The notes: generated by a model from the sequence alone, not told the origin. 64,000 nucleotides of DNA from Streptomyces sp. PTY087I2 (GCF_001687325.1 NZ_LZRD01000012.1:36134-100133), one strand, 5' to 3'; positions 48,521-57,782 are shown, numbered from the stretch's first letter. Translations and numbers: made by a program.

Positions 48521-49309
48521 CTAGGGAGTGTCCGCGCAGACGGTGAAGACGCCGCCGTCGGGGTCCCTGATCACCGCTTCGCTGCCGTCGGCGGGCGAGT
48601 CCAGCGGGGGGCCCACCGTTCCGCCCGCCGCGCGGGCTGCCTTGGTGACCGCTTCCAGGTTCTCGACCCGGAAGCGGACGTGCCAGCGTGGGCGCAGCAG
48701 GGCGTCGGGGGACGACGCGTCCCCGCCGCCGCGCAGGGTGGCCACGGTGCGGCCGCCCTGCCGTACGACGACCGCGTCCTGCTGGTAGGCGTAGCCGACC
48801 TCGCAGCCGCCGGGTTCCTCGGAGGCCCAGCCGAACACCTCGGCGTAGAAGATCGCGGAGTCGAAGGCGTGGCTCGTGCGCAGTTCGAGGGAGGCCGGCG
48901 CGCTGTCGCGGCCGAACGACCAGGGCGGGGTCCGGCCCTCCCAGAAGCCGAACGCGGCCCCTTCCCGGTCGGCGGCCATGACTCCTCGCCCGGGGCCGAT
49001 CCGGAGCGGGCCGACGGCGATCGTGCCGCCGCGTTCCCGCACCCGGGCCGCGGCGGTGTCGGCGTCCGAGACGGCGAAGTACGGGGTCCAGGAGACGGCC
49101 GTGGGCAGACCGGGCGCGATCTGGCCGATGCCGGCGACGGGCAGGGCGTCGACGTGGGCGACGGAGAAGCCCTCGCCGAGGGTGCCGGAGCGGAAGGTCC
49201 AGCCGAGAACGGTCCCGTAGAAGTCCTGGGCGGCCCGCAGGTCCCGGGTCATGAGGCTGACCCAGCACGGGATCCCGTGCACCGGGGTGCTCTGCTCTGC
49301 CTCGGTCAT
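48521..49309 (-). CDS. VOC-family protein with two glyoxalase-like domains
   Basis: A 262-residue protein of two betaalphabeta-betabetabeta (VOC) repeats: repeat one GIPCWVSLMTRDLRAAQDFY, GTVLGWTF (about 13-40); repeat two ASLELRTSHAFDSAIFYAEV (about 139-158) to the end, with EAVIRDPDGGVFTV. The acidic and histidine metal ligands are partly conserved. Homologues include a hydroxylase-like protein in Streptomyces and enzymes of fosfomycin and bleomycin resistance. Specific function unknown. Confidence 0.85.
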   Translation of the reverse strand: MTEAEQSTPVHGIPCWVSLMTRDLRAAQDFYGTVLGWTFRSGTLGEGFSVAHVDALPVAGIGQIAPGLPTAVSWTPYFAVSDADTAAARVRERGGTIAVGPLRIGPGRGVMAADREGAAFGFWEGRTPPWSFGRDSAPASLELRTSHAFDSAIFYAEVFGWASEEPGGCEVGYAYQQDAVVVRQGGRTVATLRGGGDASSPDALLRPRWHVRFRVENLEAVTKAARAAGGTVGPPLDSPADGSEAVIRDPDGGVFTVCADTP

Positions 49310-49569
49310 CGGGCTCCGTCTCCTCGCCCCCGGTGGTGAGCCGGCGGACGCCGACGGCGGTCCGGCCGGGTGGGCCTGCTGGTCACCGGCCGTTCGCGGA
49401 CCGGTACGCTCCGTGGTGCCGTACGTCCTCGGAGCAGCACGTCTCCATACCTACGCCGCCCCGGGCGCCGCCGCCACCCGGGACGGGCCCCCGGGACGGG
49501 CGGGGTGCGCGCCGCCTGTCCGTCGCGGAACCGGGGTGGATTGTCAGTGCCCGGTGACAGACTGCGCAC

Positions 49570-50154
49570 ATGACCCTTTCGCAGCCGAAGGCCGACCTCC
49601 AGCGTTATCTCCAGTCCGCACGCGATGCCCTGCTGTGGAAGCTCGAAGGGCTGTCGGAGTACGACGTCCGCCGCCCTCTGACGCCGACCGGCACGAATCT
49701 CCTCGGACTGGTCAAGCATGCCGCCGGGGTGGAGCTGGGCTACTTCGGCGACACGTTCGGGCGGCCGTTCGGCGAGGTGGTGCCCGCCTTCGAGGACGAC
49801 GCCGAGGCGAACGCGGACATGTGGGCGACCGCCGACGAATCCCGTGAGGACATCCTCGCGCTGTACCGCCGGGTGACGGAGCACGCGGACGCGACGATCG
49901 CCGAGCTGCCGCTCGACGCGGTCGGCCGGGTGGCGTGGTGGCCCGACGAGCGGAGCCGGGTGACGCTGCACCAGATCCTGGTCCATGTGATCGCCGACCT
50001 CCAGCGGCATGCCGGGCACGCCGATGTCGTGCGGGAGCTCGTGGACGGGGCGGTGGGGCTGCGGTCCGGCAACGAGAACATGCCGCCGGGCGACCGCGCG
50101 TGGTGGGAGGACTACCGGCAGCGTGTGGAGCAGGCGGCCCGGGACGCGAAGTAG
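49570..50154 (+). CDS. DinB/DUF664-family protein
   Basis: A 194-residue protein of the DinB four-helix bundle: LQRYLQSARDALLWKLEGLS, GLVKHAAGVELGYFGDTFG, and HQILVHVIADLQRHAGHADV (about 141-160). Histidines in those motifs are the metal-binding triad of the fold. DinB-like proteins are thiol-dependent metal enzymes or transferases (mycothiol-dependent in actinobacteria) and are often stress-induced. The start ATG at 49570 is three codons before a conserved segment. Confidence 0.88.
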   Translation: MTLSQPKADLQRYLQSARDALLWKLEGLSEYDVRRPLTPTGTNLLGLVKHAAGVELGYFGDTFGRPFGEVVPAFEDDAEANADMWATADESREDILALYRRVTEHADATIAELPLDAVGRVAWWPDERSRVTLHQILVHVIADLQRHAGHADVVRELVDGAVGLRSGNENMPPGDRAWWEDYRQRVEQAARDAK

Positions 50155-50181
50155 CCCGCTCCCCCGGTCGCGTCGTGCTGC

Positions 50182-50268
50182 CGCGTGGCGCTCTCGCGCG
50201 GTGGGTCGAACCCTGTCGCGCGGCGCTCTCGCCTGGTACGTCGATCCGTGTCGCGCGGTGCGTTCAGC
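50182..50268 (+). repeat. Period-35 tandem repeat
   Basis: Imperfect copies at 50182-50216 and 50217-50251, with a partial third from 50252. Each begins CGCGYGGCGCTCTCG (last one CGCGCGGTGCG). They are between the convergent DinB and acyltransferase genes and the last copy runs into the acyltransferase stop codon. Confidence 0.65.
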
Positions 50269-50929
50269 GTCCGGTGAGCGCCGCCGGTTCGCCCAGGTGG
50301 TGTGCGGCGGTGCGCCAGGCGGCGGTGACGGCCGCGCGGGCCGTGGCGGTCGCCCGCTCCACCTCCGGCGGGAGGTGCAGCGGGGAGCCGATGTGTACGT
50401 GGAGGCGGGGGCGGCGGGCCGGGGCGGTGAGGAGCCCGGAGATCTGCTTGACGCACCGGCCCGAGGTCACCCGGCGGGCGCCCGCCTGGCCGAGCGGCAC
50501 GACGGGCGCTCCGGAGGCGTGCGCGAGGCGGGCGAGGCCGCTGCGGAAGCTCTCCGGCGGGGCCTCCGCCGCGTCCGTACGACAGGGCAGTCGTCCTTCG
50601 CCGTAGATGAGCAGATGGCGGCCGTCCCTGAGCGCGACGGCTGCCGCGTCGAGTGCGCCCGCCGCCCGGTGGGTGTTGCGGTGCACGGGCACGTGGCCGC
50701 CCTGTTCCAGGAGGCGGCCGAGGACCGGGATGCGCCACAGGCCGGCGGTGGCCATGACGACGGGTTCGACGCCGAGCCGCAGCAGTGCGGCGAGGACGAT
50801 GCCCGGGTCGGCCAGGGAGGTGTGGTTGGCGACGATGATGCTGCCGGCGGCGGGGGCGGGGGCGTGGTCGGACGTGACGGTGAGGCGTCCGAGCGAGGGG
50901 ACGACGGCGGCGGCGATGCGGCTGAGCAC
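50264..50929 (-). CDS. 1-acyl-sn-glycerol-3-phosphate acyltransferase-like (PlsC family)
   Basis: GTG at 50929 after GGGAGAA gives 221 residues; a longer frame has no ribosome binding site. The acyltransferase signature NHTSLADPG (H-x4-D, about residues 33-41) and the EGR motif in IYGEGRLP (about 107-114) are present. PlsC-type enzymes acylate lysophosphatidate in phospholipid synthesis, while related members transfer acyl groups to other lipids. It lies downstream of the ABC/GH13 operon, separated by tandem terminators. Confidence 0.88.
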   Translation of the reverse strand: MLSRIAAAVVPSLGRLTVTSDHAPAPAAGSIIVANHTSLADPGIVLAALLRLGVEPVVMATAGLWRIPVLGRLLEQGGHVPVHRNTHRAAGALDAAAVALRDGRHLLIYGEGRLPCRTDAAEAPPESFRSGLARLAHASGAPVVPLGQAGARRVTSGRCVKQISGLLTAPARRPRLHVHIGSPLHLPPEVERATATARAAVTAAWRTAAHHLGEPAALTGR

Positions 50930-51004
50930 GGTTCTCCCTGGGTCCGGCGGGCGCGGCCGTCCCGGTGGACGGCGGTGCGGTGCCGGGTCCGCCCTTCCCG
51001 GCTT

Positions 51005-51036
51005 CGCCCGCCACGCCCTCATCGTCGTGGCGGGCG
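51005..51036 (-). terminator. Hairpin terminator (second of two)
   Basis: CGCCCGCCACG (51005-51015) pairs with CGTGGCGGGCG (51026-51036), a perfect 11-bp stem with a ten-base loop downstream of the ABC/GH13 operon. Confidence 0.65.
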
Positions 51037-51041
51037 TGGCC

Positions 51042-51071
51042 GGGGGCCTGAGTGCGGATACTCAGGCCCCC
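51042..51071 (-). terminator. Hairpin terminator (first of two)
   Basis: GGGGGCCTGAGT (51042-51053) pairs with ACTCAGGCCCCC (51060-51071), a perfect 12-bp stem with a six-base loop, 39 bases after the GH13 stop on the minus strand. Confidence 0.75.
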
Positions 51072-51109
51072 CTGGGGCGATCTCCCCGGGACGGGTGTGG
51101 CGTACGGGG

Positions 51110-52711
51110 TCAGACGGCCAGCCACACCGCCGTGTCCCGGGGCAGTCGGCCGTCGGCGTCCAGGGGGCCGCTGGCGAGCAGGACCTCGGTGTGGGCGGGG
51201 AGCTGTGCGGGGTGTTCGGCGAGGTTGACGGCGCAGACGAGGTGCTCTCCCCGGGCGAACACGAGGAGGCCGGGCTCCTCGCTCAGCCAGTGCAGGGGTT
51301 CGGTGTGCAGGGCGGTCAGGGAGCGCCGTTGCTTCAGGGCTTCGCGGTAGAGGGACAGCATGGAGCCGGGGTCCCGGTCCTGGAGGTCGGCCGCGCGGGA
51401 TGGCCAGTCGGCGGGCAGCGGGAGCCAGGGTTCCACGGTGGAGCCGAAGCCCGCGAAGGGTTCGCCGGCCGCCCAGGGCAGCGGGGTGCGGCAGCCGTCG
51501 CGGCCGGGGGCCCGCCCCTGGGAGCGGAAGTACATGGGGTCCTGGATGCGGTCCAGCGGTACGTCGGCCTCGGGCAGGCCCAGTTCCTCGCCCTGGTAGA
51601 GGTAGACCGAGCCGGGCAGGGCGAGCGAGAGGAGGGCGGCGGCGCGGGCGCGGCGGGTGCCGAGCTCCAGGTCGCTGGGGACGCCGAACGCCTTGGAGGT
51701 GAAGGCGAATCCGGTGTCCTCGCGGCCGTAGCGGGTGACGGTGCGGGTGATGTCGTGGTTGCAGAGGACCCAGGTGGCGGGGGCGCCGACGGGGGCGTGT
51801 TCGGCGAGGGTGTCGTCGATGGCGCGGCGCAGCAGCCCGCTGTCCCAGGGGCAGCTGAGGAAGGTGAAGTTGAAGGCGGTGTGCAGTTCGTCGGGGCGGA
51901 GGTAGCGGGCGAAGCGTTCCGCGTCGGGCAGCCAGACCTCGCCGACGAAGATGCCGCCGAACTCGTCGGCGATGGCCCGCCAGCTCCGGTAGATGTCGTG
52001 CAGCTCGTCGCGGTCGACGTACGGGTGGGGCCCCTGGTGTCCTTCGAGGTCGGGGAGGGCCGGGTCCTTGGCGACGAGGGCGGCGGAGTCGATGCGTACC
52101 CCGGCGACGCCTCGCTCGAACCAGAAGCGCAGGACGTCCTCGTGTTCCCGGCGTACGGCGGGGTGTGCCCAGTTGAGGTCGGGCTGTTCGGTGGCGAACA
52201 GGTGGAGGTACCACTCGCCGTCCTCGACGCGGGTCCAGGGCACTCCGCCGAACTCGCTCTCCCAGTCGTTGGGGGGCAGTTCGCCGTGTGCGCCGCGGCC
52301 GGGGCGGAAGTGGAAGAGTTCGCGCTCCGGGCTGCCGGGGCCCGCGGCGAGTGCCGCCTTGAACCAGACGTGCTGGTCGGAGACGTGGTTGGGGACGATG
52401 TCGATGATGGTGCGGATGCCCGCCTCACGGGCTTCGGCGATGAGCTTCTCGGCCTCGGCGAGGTTGCCGAAGGCGGGGTCGATGGCCCGGTAGTCGGCGA
52501 CGTCGTATCCGCCGTCCGCCATCGGCGACAGGTACCAGGGGGTGAACCAGAGCGCGTCGACGCCGAGTTCGGCCAGGTAGGGCAGCCGGGACCGTACGCC
52601 CGTCAGATCGCCGGTGCCGTCCCCGTCGCCGTCGGCGAAGCTGCGGACGTAGACCTGGTATATGACGGCCGAGCGCCACCAGTCGTCGGCGGCGAGCTGG
52701 CTGCCTTCCAT
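51110..52711 (-). CDS. GH13 alpha-glucosidase (AglA/oligo-1,6-glucosidase type)
   Basis: A 533-residue cytoplasmic glycosidase (no signal peptide). GH13 regions: IYQVYVRSFADGDGDGTGDL (about 17-36), I DIVPNHVSD (about 102-110), II GVRIDSAAL with catalytic nucleophile (about Asp207), III FVGEVWLPD with acid/base (about Glu252), and IV VLCNHDITRT (about 311-320). It hydrolyses imported alpha-glucosides to glucose. Last gene of the operon with the binding protein and two permeases, with a hairpin (52805-52823) in the 172-base gap before it. Confidence 0.93.
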   Translation of the reverse strand: MEGSQLAADDWWRSAVIYQVYVRSFADGDGDGTGDLTGVRSRLPYLAELGVDALWFTPWYLSPMADGGYDVADYRAIDPAFGNLAEAEKLIAEAREAGIRTIIDIVPNHVSDQHVWFKAALAAGPGSPERELFHFRPGRGAHGELPPNDWESEFGGVPWTRVEDGEWYLHLFATEQPDLNWAHPAVRREHEDVLRFWFERGVAGVRIDSAALVAKDPALPDLEGHQGPHPYVDRDELHDIYRSWRAIADEFGGIFVGEVWLPDAERFARYLRPDELHTAFNFTFLSCPWDSGLLRRAIDDTLAEHAPVGAPATWVLCNHDITRTVTRYGREDTGFAFTSKAFGVPSDLELGTRRARAAALLSLALPGSVYLYQGEELGLPEADVPLDRIQDPMYFRSQGRAPGRDGCRTPLPWAAGEPFAGFGSTVEPWLPLPADWPSRAADLQDRDPGSMLSLYREALKQRRSLTALHTEPLHWLSEEPGLLVFARGEHLVCAVNLAEHPAQLPAHTEVLLASGPLDADGRLPRDTAVWLAV

Positions 52712-52804
52712 AAGGCGGGTTCCTTTCGGGCGGGCGCGGTCGCCGGCGGGGTGGGCCGGTCCGCGCGACAGGGAGGAGCGAGGGAGCTGGCGGGTCTGAC
52801 GCCG

Positions 52805-52823
52805 CCGCCCCGGAGCGGGGCGG
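52805..52823 (-). terminator. Intra-operon hairpin
   Basis: CCGCCCCG (52805-52812) and CGGGGCGG (52816-52823) pair with a three-base loop in the gap between the inner permease and the GH13 gene, perhaps lowering GH13 expression or stabilising the upstream mRNA. Confidence 0.45.
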
Positions 52824-52883
52824 GAAGGCCGGGGACGGCGGCGGGTCCGGGGTGGGGCTGCGCCACCGAGGGGGTGGCGCGGG

Positions 52884-53837
52884 TCAGCCCTTGGTGCTGC
52901 CCGCGCTGATTCCGGCGATGATGTGCCGCTGGAAGACGAGGAACATCAGGACCATCGGGATGCTCGCGATGACCATGGCCCCGATCAGCACGGTCAGCGG
53001 GACGTTCTGCGAGAGCTGCACGAGGGCCACGCTGATCGGCTGCTTCCCGGTGTCGGAGAAGACCATCAGCGGCCAGAGGAAGTCCTGCCACACGGCGACC
53101 AGCGCGAAGATCGACACGACGCCGAGGACCGGCCTCGACAGGGGCAGGACGATGGACCAGAGGGTACGCAGCTTGCCCGCGCCGTCGATCTCGGCGGCTT
53201 CCAGGACATCGCGCGGGATCTGGTCGAAGAACCGTTTGAGCAGATAGAGGTTGAAGGCGTTCGCGACGGCCGGCAGCCAGATGGCCAGCGGGTCGTTGAG
53301 CAGGTTGACGTGGATCAGCGGCAGGTCGGCGATGGTGAGGTACTTCGGTACGACGAGGGCCTGCACCGGGACCATGAGGGTGGCGAGGATGCCGCCGAGG
53401 ATCACGTTGCCGAAGGCCGGCTTGAGCTTGGACAGGGCGTAGGCGGCGGCGGTGCAGAAGACGATCTGGAGCACCCAGGCGCCGGTCGCCTGGACGACCG
53501 TGTTCCACAGGTGGGTCGGGAGCCGCATCAGGTCCCAGGCGTCGGTGTAGCCGCTCAGCCGCCACTGCTCGGGGACGAGGGTGGGCGGGGTGCGCACCAC
53601 TTCCTCGGGCGGTTTCATCGCGCCCGTGACCATCCAGTAGACGGGGAAGAGGAACGCGAAGGCGAAGAGCAGGACGACGAGGGTGAACACCGACCAGTAC
53701 GCGACCTTGCCGCGGCGTCCGGCGAGCGCCAGCGGCGAGATGACGGTGCGTACGGAGCGGGCGGCCGGCGTCTCGCCGGAGGGCTTGGCCCGTACGGCGG
53801 GCGGCTTGGCCACCGGGGGCGGAGCTGTCTGTGTCAT
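52884..53837 (-). CDS. Sugar ABC transporter permease, MalG type
   Basis: A 317-residue permease with about six transmembrane helices, starting with a 40-residue cytoplasmic N-terminus. The EAA loop is EAAEIDGAGKLRTLWSIVLP (about 192-211), where the ATPase docks. Homologous to MalG/AglG, the second inner-membrane subunit of CUT1 importers. The ATPase is not in the operon, in line with use of a shared MsiK-type ATPase in Streptomyces. Confidence 0.93.
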   Translation of the reverse strand: MTQTAPPPVAKPPAVRAKPSGETPAARSVRTVISPLALAGRRGKVAYWSVFTLVVLLFAFAFLFPVYWMVTGAMKPPEEVVRTPPTLVPEQWRLSGYTDAWDLMRLPTHLWNTVVQATGAWVLQIVFCTAAAYALSKLKPAFGNVILGGILATLMVPVQALVVPKYLTIADLPLIHVNLLNDPLAIWLPAVANAFNLYLLKRFFDQIPRDVLEAAEIDGAGKLRTLWSIVLPLSRPVLGVVSIFALVAVWQDFLWPLMVFSDTGKQPISVALVQLSQNVPLTVLIGAMVIASIPMVLMFLVFQRHIIAGISAGSTKG

Positions 53838-53855
53838 GGCGGGTCGACGCTCCTC

Positions 53856-54824
53856 TCAGTCGGTGCGGGTGAGTCGCAGATACAGGGCGGAGAACGCGCT
53901 GAGCAGCAGCAGGAGCATCACGCTGAGGGCGGACGCGCCGCCGAAGTCGTTGTAGAGGAAGGCGTACTTGTAGATCAGGTAGAGCACGGTGACGGTGGAG
54001 TTCTCCGGTCCGCCGCCGGTGATGACGAAGGGTTCGGTGAACACCTGCATCGTCGCGATGATCTGAAGGAGCATCAGCATCAGGATGATGAAACGGGTCT
54101 GCGGGATCGTGACATGCCGGACGCGCTGCCAGACGGACGCGCCGTCGAGTTCGGCCGCCTCGTACAGCTCGCCCGGGATGCCCTGGAGGGCGGCGAGGTA
54201 GATGAGGACGGTGCCGCCCATGTTGGCCCAGGTGGCGACGATGACCAGCGAGACGAGCGCGGTGTCGGCGCCGTTGGTCCAGTTCGACGTCGGCAGGTGG
54301 AGGAAGCCGAGCACCTCGTTGGCGAGGCCCGCGCCCGGATCGTAGAACCACTTCCACAGCAGGGCGCTGACGACCGGCGGGATCATCACGGGGAGGTAGA
54401 CCACGACCCGGAAGAACGCCTTGGCGTGCCGCAGTTCGTTGAGGACGAGCGCCATGACGAAGGGAACGGCGAACCCGATGACCAGGGCGAGCACGGTGAA
54501 GGTGAACGTGTTGCGCCAGGCGGCCGTGAACTCCGGGTCCTGGAAGACCCGGGTGAAGTTCGCGGTGCCGACCCACTCGGGGTCGGAGCCGGGGGTGTAC
54601 TTCTGGAACGCGATGATCACCGACCGGATCGCCGGGTACCAGGAGAACAGGATGAAGCAGAGCAGCCCGCCGATCAGGAACCCGTAGGCGGTGGCCTGGT
54701 CGGCGATCTTCCTGCGCAGCGGTTGCCGGGGCCCGCGGCCCGCCGGGCGCGCGTCCCCCGGGGGAGGCGTCGCACCGGCGGACCGCGGTCTCGCGGGCGC
54801 CGCGGGGTGGGAGGTGGTCTTCAT
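53856..54824 (-). CDS. Sugar ABC transporter permease, MalF type
   Basis: ATG at 54824 gives 322 residues. After a proline-rich cytoplasmic leader (about 1-38) come six helices, from AYGFLIGGLLCFILFSWYPA (about 46-65) on. The EAA loop is YEAAELDGASVWQRVRHVTI (about 215-234). It pairs with the MalG-type permease to form the CUT1 channel. Its start is six bases after the binding-protein stop. Confidence 0.93.
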   Translation of the reverse strand: MKTTSHPAAPARPRSAGATPPPGDARPAGRGPRQPLRRKIADQATAYGFLIGGLLCFILFSWYPAIRSVIIAFQKYTPGSDPEWVGTANFTRVFQDPEFTAAWRNTFTFTVLALVIGFAVPFVMALVLNELRHAKAFFRVVVYLPVMIPPVVSALLWKWFYDPGAGLANEVLGFLHLPTSNWTNGADTALVSLVIVATWANMGGTVLIYLAALQGIPGELYEAAELDGASVWQRVRHVTIPQTRFIILMLMLLQIIATMQVFTEPFVITGGGPENSTVTVLYLIYKYAFLYNDFGGASALSVMLLLLLSAFSALYLRLTRTD

Positions 54825-54829
54825 GGGGT

Positions 54830-56182
54830 TCAGCCTCGGGCCAGGATTCCGTCGATCTTGGTCTGGGCATCCTTGAGCAGGGCGTCGATGTCCGCGTCCT
54901 TCTTCGTCAGGACGGCCGAGACGGCGCCGTCGAGGACCGCGTAGATCTGCTGGCCGTGCTTGGGCTCCAGCTTCATGTCGAGCTGCTGGCCGCCGTCGAT
55001 GAAGGCCTGGTAGTTCTCGACGGGGACGTTGGCGGAGGCCTTCTTCAGCTCCTGGTCCTTGGCGTCGGTGGCGCCGGTGAACAGGCGCGGCTCGGGCAGG
55101 CCGACCGGGGACTTGTCCTCGGCCGCGCGGGCGTAGTTGTTCATGTAGCCCTGGCCGGGGGTGAGGAAGGTCCACTCCAGCCACTTGAGACCGGCCTTGA
55201 TCTGTTCGGGGGTGGCCTTCTTGTTGAACATGTAGCCGTCGCCGCCCATGAGGGTGCCCTTGCCGCCGGGCATCGGGGCGAAGGCCAGGTCCTCGTACTT
55301 GCCGCCGGCCTCCTTGACGATGCGCGGGACGTTGTCGGGGGCGGCCAGGTACATGCCGAGCTTGCCGGAGCCCATCATCTGAAGGGTGTCGTTGATGATG
55401 AGGAGCTGCTTGGCGCCCATGGAGTTGTCGCGCCAGCGCATGTCCTTGAGGTTCTGAAGGACGGCCTTGCCCTCGGGGGTGTCGACCGTGGCCTTCTTGC
55501 CGTCCTCGCTGACGACCGCGCCGCCCTGGGAGTAGATCGAGGCGGTGAAGTGCCAGCCGCCCTGGTTCTGCGCGCTGTACTCGGCGAAGCCCACGGTTCC
55601 GTTGCCGAGCGCGGCGATCTTCTTGGCCGCGGCCTGGACCTCTTCCCAGGTGGTGGGCGGCTTGCTGGGGTCGAGCCCGGCCTTGGTGAAGAGCGGCTTG
55701 CTGTAGAGCAGGCCCATGGAGTAGTTGGTGCGCGGGATGCCGTAGATCTTGCCGTCGACGGTGTAGGCGTCGCGCAGGGGCTGGGCTATGTCCTTGTACG
55801 CCTTGAGGTCCTTGACGTACTCGGTGATGTCCGCGGCCTGGTTGATGGAGACGACGCGCTCGGTGTCGGTGAAGTACGTGTAGAAGACGTCCTCCATCTG
55901 ACCGCCGGCGAGCTTCGCGTCGAAGGTCTTGGGGTCCTGGCACGGGAAGGCGTCGTGCGCGACGACGTCGATGCCGGGGTTCTGCTTCTCGAACGTCTTG
56001 ACGTCCTCGTCGAACCGCTTGTGGTCGATCTTCGCACTCGGCTGGGGCCAGCAGTTGACCGTGATGCGCGTCTTGCCGTCCGCCGCGCTGTCGCCCTCGG
56101 AGTTGCAGGCGGCCAGGCCGGTGACGGCCAGTGCGGTGGCGATGGCGGCGGTGCAGGTACGACGAAGAACAGAACTTCTCAT
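54830..56182 (-). CDS. Sugar ABC transporter solute-binding lipoprotein
   Basis: A 450-residue lipoprotein: signal RRTCTAAIATALAVTGLAAC with lipobox LAAC (Cys about residue 26), then a CUT1 solute-binding fold (FDEDVKTFEKQNPGIDVVAH, GIPRTNYSMGLLYSKPLF, LMGGDGYMFNKKATPEQ). It captures an oligosaccharide, probably an alpha-glucoside as the operon ends with a GH13 alpha-glucosidase. First gene of the operon. No LacI-type repressor is nearby, unlike aglEFG or cebEFG. Confidence 0.93.
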   Translation of the reverse strand: MRSSVLRRTCTAAIATALAVTGLAACNSEGDSAADGKTRITVNCWPQPSAKIDHKRFDEDVKTFEKQNPGIDVVAHDAFPCQDPKTFDAKLAGGQMEDVFYTYFTDTERVVSINQAADITEYVKDLKAYKDIAQPLRDAYTVDGKIYGIPRTNYSMGLLYSKPLFTKAGLDPSKPPTTWEEVQAAAKKIAALGNGTVGFAEYSAQNQGGWHFTASIYSQGGAVVSEDGKKATVDTPEGKAVLQNLKDMRWRDNSMGAKQLLIINDTLQMMGSGKLGMYLAAPDNVPRIVKEAGGKYEDLAFAPMPGGKGTLMGGDGYMFNKKATPEQIKAGLKWLEWTFLTPGQGYMNNYARAAEDKSPVGLPEPRLFTGATDAKDQELKKASANVPVENYQAFIDGGQQLDMKLEPKHGQQIYAVLDGAVSAVLTKKDADIDALLKDAQTKIDGILARG

Positions 56183-56809
56183 CGGTGGACCCCTTTAGGG
56201 CAGGAGTGCGGGAAGCCCACAGCCCCGAGCTGTGCGGCGACCCACACTCAACCACCGCCGACGAATGACCGCAAGATGTCGCGCAGGTTTCGTAATTCTT
56301 TGACAGTCCCTGTGGGTGGCGCGCCGCGACGGCCGACGGAAGCGGTCGGATCGACTGAGGTTCCGGGGCATACGGAGGGCGCGCGGAGGGTGAGCGGGCG
56401 GCGGGCCAGGGGCGCGCGGGCCGATGCCGGCGGGCGGGGCGCTTCGCGGGGGTCGCACCGCACGCGGGCGCGGCGCGGGCGGCACAGACGGCACAGGTGG
56501 CACGACGAGCGGGTTTCCGCCCCGCGGCGGCCGGCTGGGAGCGCTCTCCACGCGGTTGCGTGGGCCGCTCACCGAAGCACGGCCGCCGGGGCGATCGCGG
56601 CGGGTGGCCGGGGGGGCCGCGGTGGTATCGGGTCCGTTGTCCGGACGTCCGGCCTACCGCGGCCTCACCCACGCCCACCGGCGACGGCTCTTCAGCAAAC
56701 CATCGCGTCGCGAACGCAAGAATATGGCAATAGTTGCAGGACGTTTATCGTCCCGTGATGGACATGGCCGCCCCGGGGCGGCCGGCGACCGGCGGTTCCC
56801 GGCTCGCCG
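56183..56809. other. 627-base intergenic region with operator-like sites
   Basis: The promoter region of the ABC operon (minus strand) followed by the 3' flank of the small gene at 56810. Features: TGGGAGCGCTCTCCA at 56536-56550, one base longer than the CebR/LacI-type box TGGGAGCGCTCCCA; GCAATAGTTGC at 56727-56737; a GGACG/CGTCC hairpin at 56739-56753; and GGCCGCCCCGGGGCGGCC at 56766-56783, a perfect palindrome that could end the small gene. No convincing coding frame was found. Confidence 0.5.
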
Positions 56810-56971
56810 CTAGCGGGCTGCGGCGGCCGTTCGTACAGCGCCGAAGTCGATGGCGCGGTCGGCCTCGCGCAGGACTTCCTCGGCCACGCGGCGCACTTCG
56901 GCGGGCACGTCGCCCTGCTCTTCCACGAGGCCGGCGTAGATCGGTGCTTCGGTGCTGTCTGCGGAACTCAT
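56810..56971 (-). CDS. Small conserved-looking hypothetical protein
   Basis: ATG at 56971 after GGGGAAAG gives 53 residues: acidic, with EAPIYAGLVEEQGDVPAEVR and VAEEVLREADRAIDFG and a basic-alanine tail. There are no membrane segments or metal motifs. The ribosome binding site and codon bias support a real gene; function unknown. It is the last of a run of minus-strand small genes (57145-58696). Confidence 0.6.
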   Translation of the reverse strand: MSSADSTEAPIYAGLVEEQGDVPAEVRRVAEEVLREADRAIDFGAVRTAAAAR

Positions 56972-57144
56972 ACGGTTGCTTTCCCCGTCGGTCTGGTGCG
57001 GAATGCCGCCGCGGGTCTGCGGAGGCGGGGGCGAGTGTACGTGGTGGGTGGCGGCGGTCGCGATTCCGTTCCGGCGCGCGGAACCCGCCGCACCTGCTGG
57101 AACGGCGCCCGGCACGGCCCCGTTGGCGGCGGGCGAGATATCCG

Positions 57145-57687
57145 TCACGGTAGGCGGCGGCCCGTACCGAGGTGGTGGACGGGGAAGCCCGCCCGGGCGG
57201 CGAGCGCGGTCAGCTCGTCGGCCCGGGCCGCCCGGAGTCCGACCACCGGGTAGCAGTCGGAGTCGATGTCCAGGACGGCCAGGGCCGCGCCGATCTCGCG
57301 GTAGTGGCGGCCGCAGGAGTGCAGGAACTCGTCGGTCGGCAGAGCCGTCCCGTCGGCCTCGAAGAGGACCCAGGGGTCCACGGAGGGCCGCGACTCCAGT
57401 TTCCGCAGCCGGGCCCGGATCTCCTGCGGGTCCTCCTTCCAGTCGAACTCCGCGAGCAGACCGCGCGCGGCGAGCGCGTCGATGAGCGCGATCCAGGCGA
57501 GGTTGTCGACCGGCTCGTCGATGCCCCGCTCGTCCAGCCGGTCCGCGAAGGCGCGCACGTAGTCGTGCGGGCTGTCGTGGGCGCGGAGCACCTCCTCGGC
57601 GACGTCGGGGTGCGCCGGGGCGAGCAGGGAGGCGATCTCGGCGAGGGAGGCGCGGATCGGGTCGGCGGTGTGCGGGTGGTCGGGCAT
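57145..57687 (-). CDS. DUF6630-like protein
   Basis: ATG at 57687 after GGAGGAGA gives 180 residues. It is soluble, with LAPAHPDVAEEVLRAHDSP (about 22-40), GIDEPVDNLAWIALIDALA, EFDWKEDPQEIRARLRKLE and YPVVGLRAARADELTALAAR. I believe it belongs to the DUF6630 group, but no function is known. An alternative start at 57909 lies within the neighbouring zinc-ribbon gene and is not used. Confidence 0.75.
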   Translation of the reverse strand: MPDHPHTADPIRASLAEIASLLAPAHPDVAEEVLRAHDSPHDYVRAFADRLDERGIDEPVDNLAWIALIDALAARGLLAEFDWKEDPQEIRARLRKLESRPSVDPWVLFEADGTALPTDEFLHSCGRHYREIGAALAVLDIDSDCYPVVGLRAARADELTALAARAGFPVHHLGTGRRLP

Positions 57688-57782
57688 GGCGGGTCTCCTC
57701 CGCGGCCGGGCGGCCGCCGGGTCATCGGAATCGTCGGGGTGTCGGGTCGTCGGGGTGTCGTCGGCGGGGAGCCGGTCGTGGC

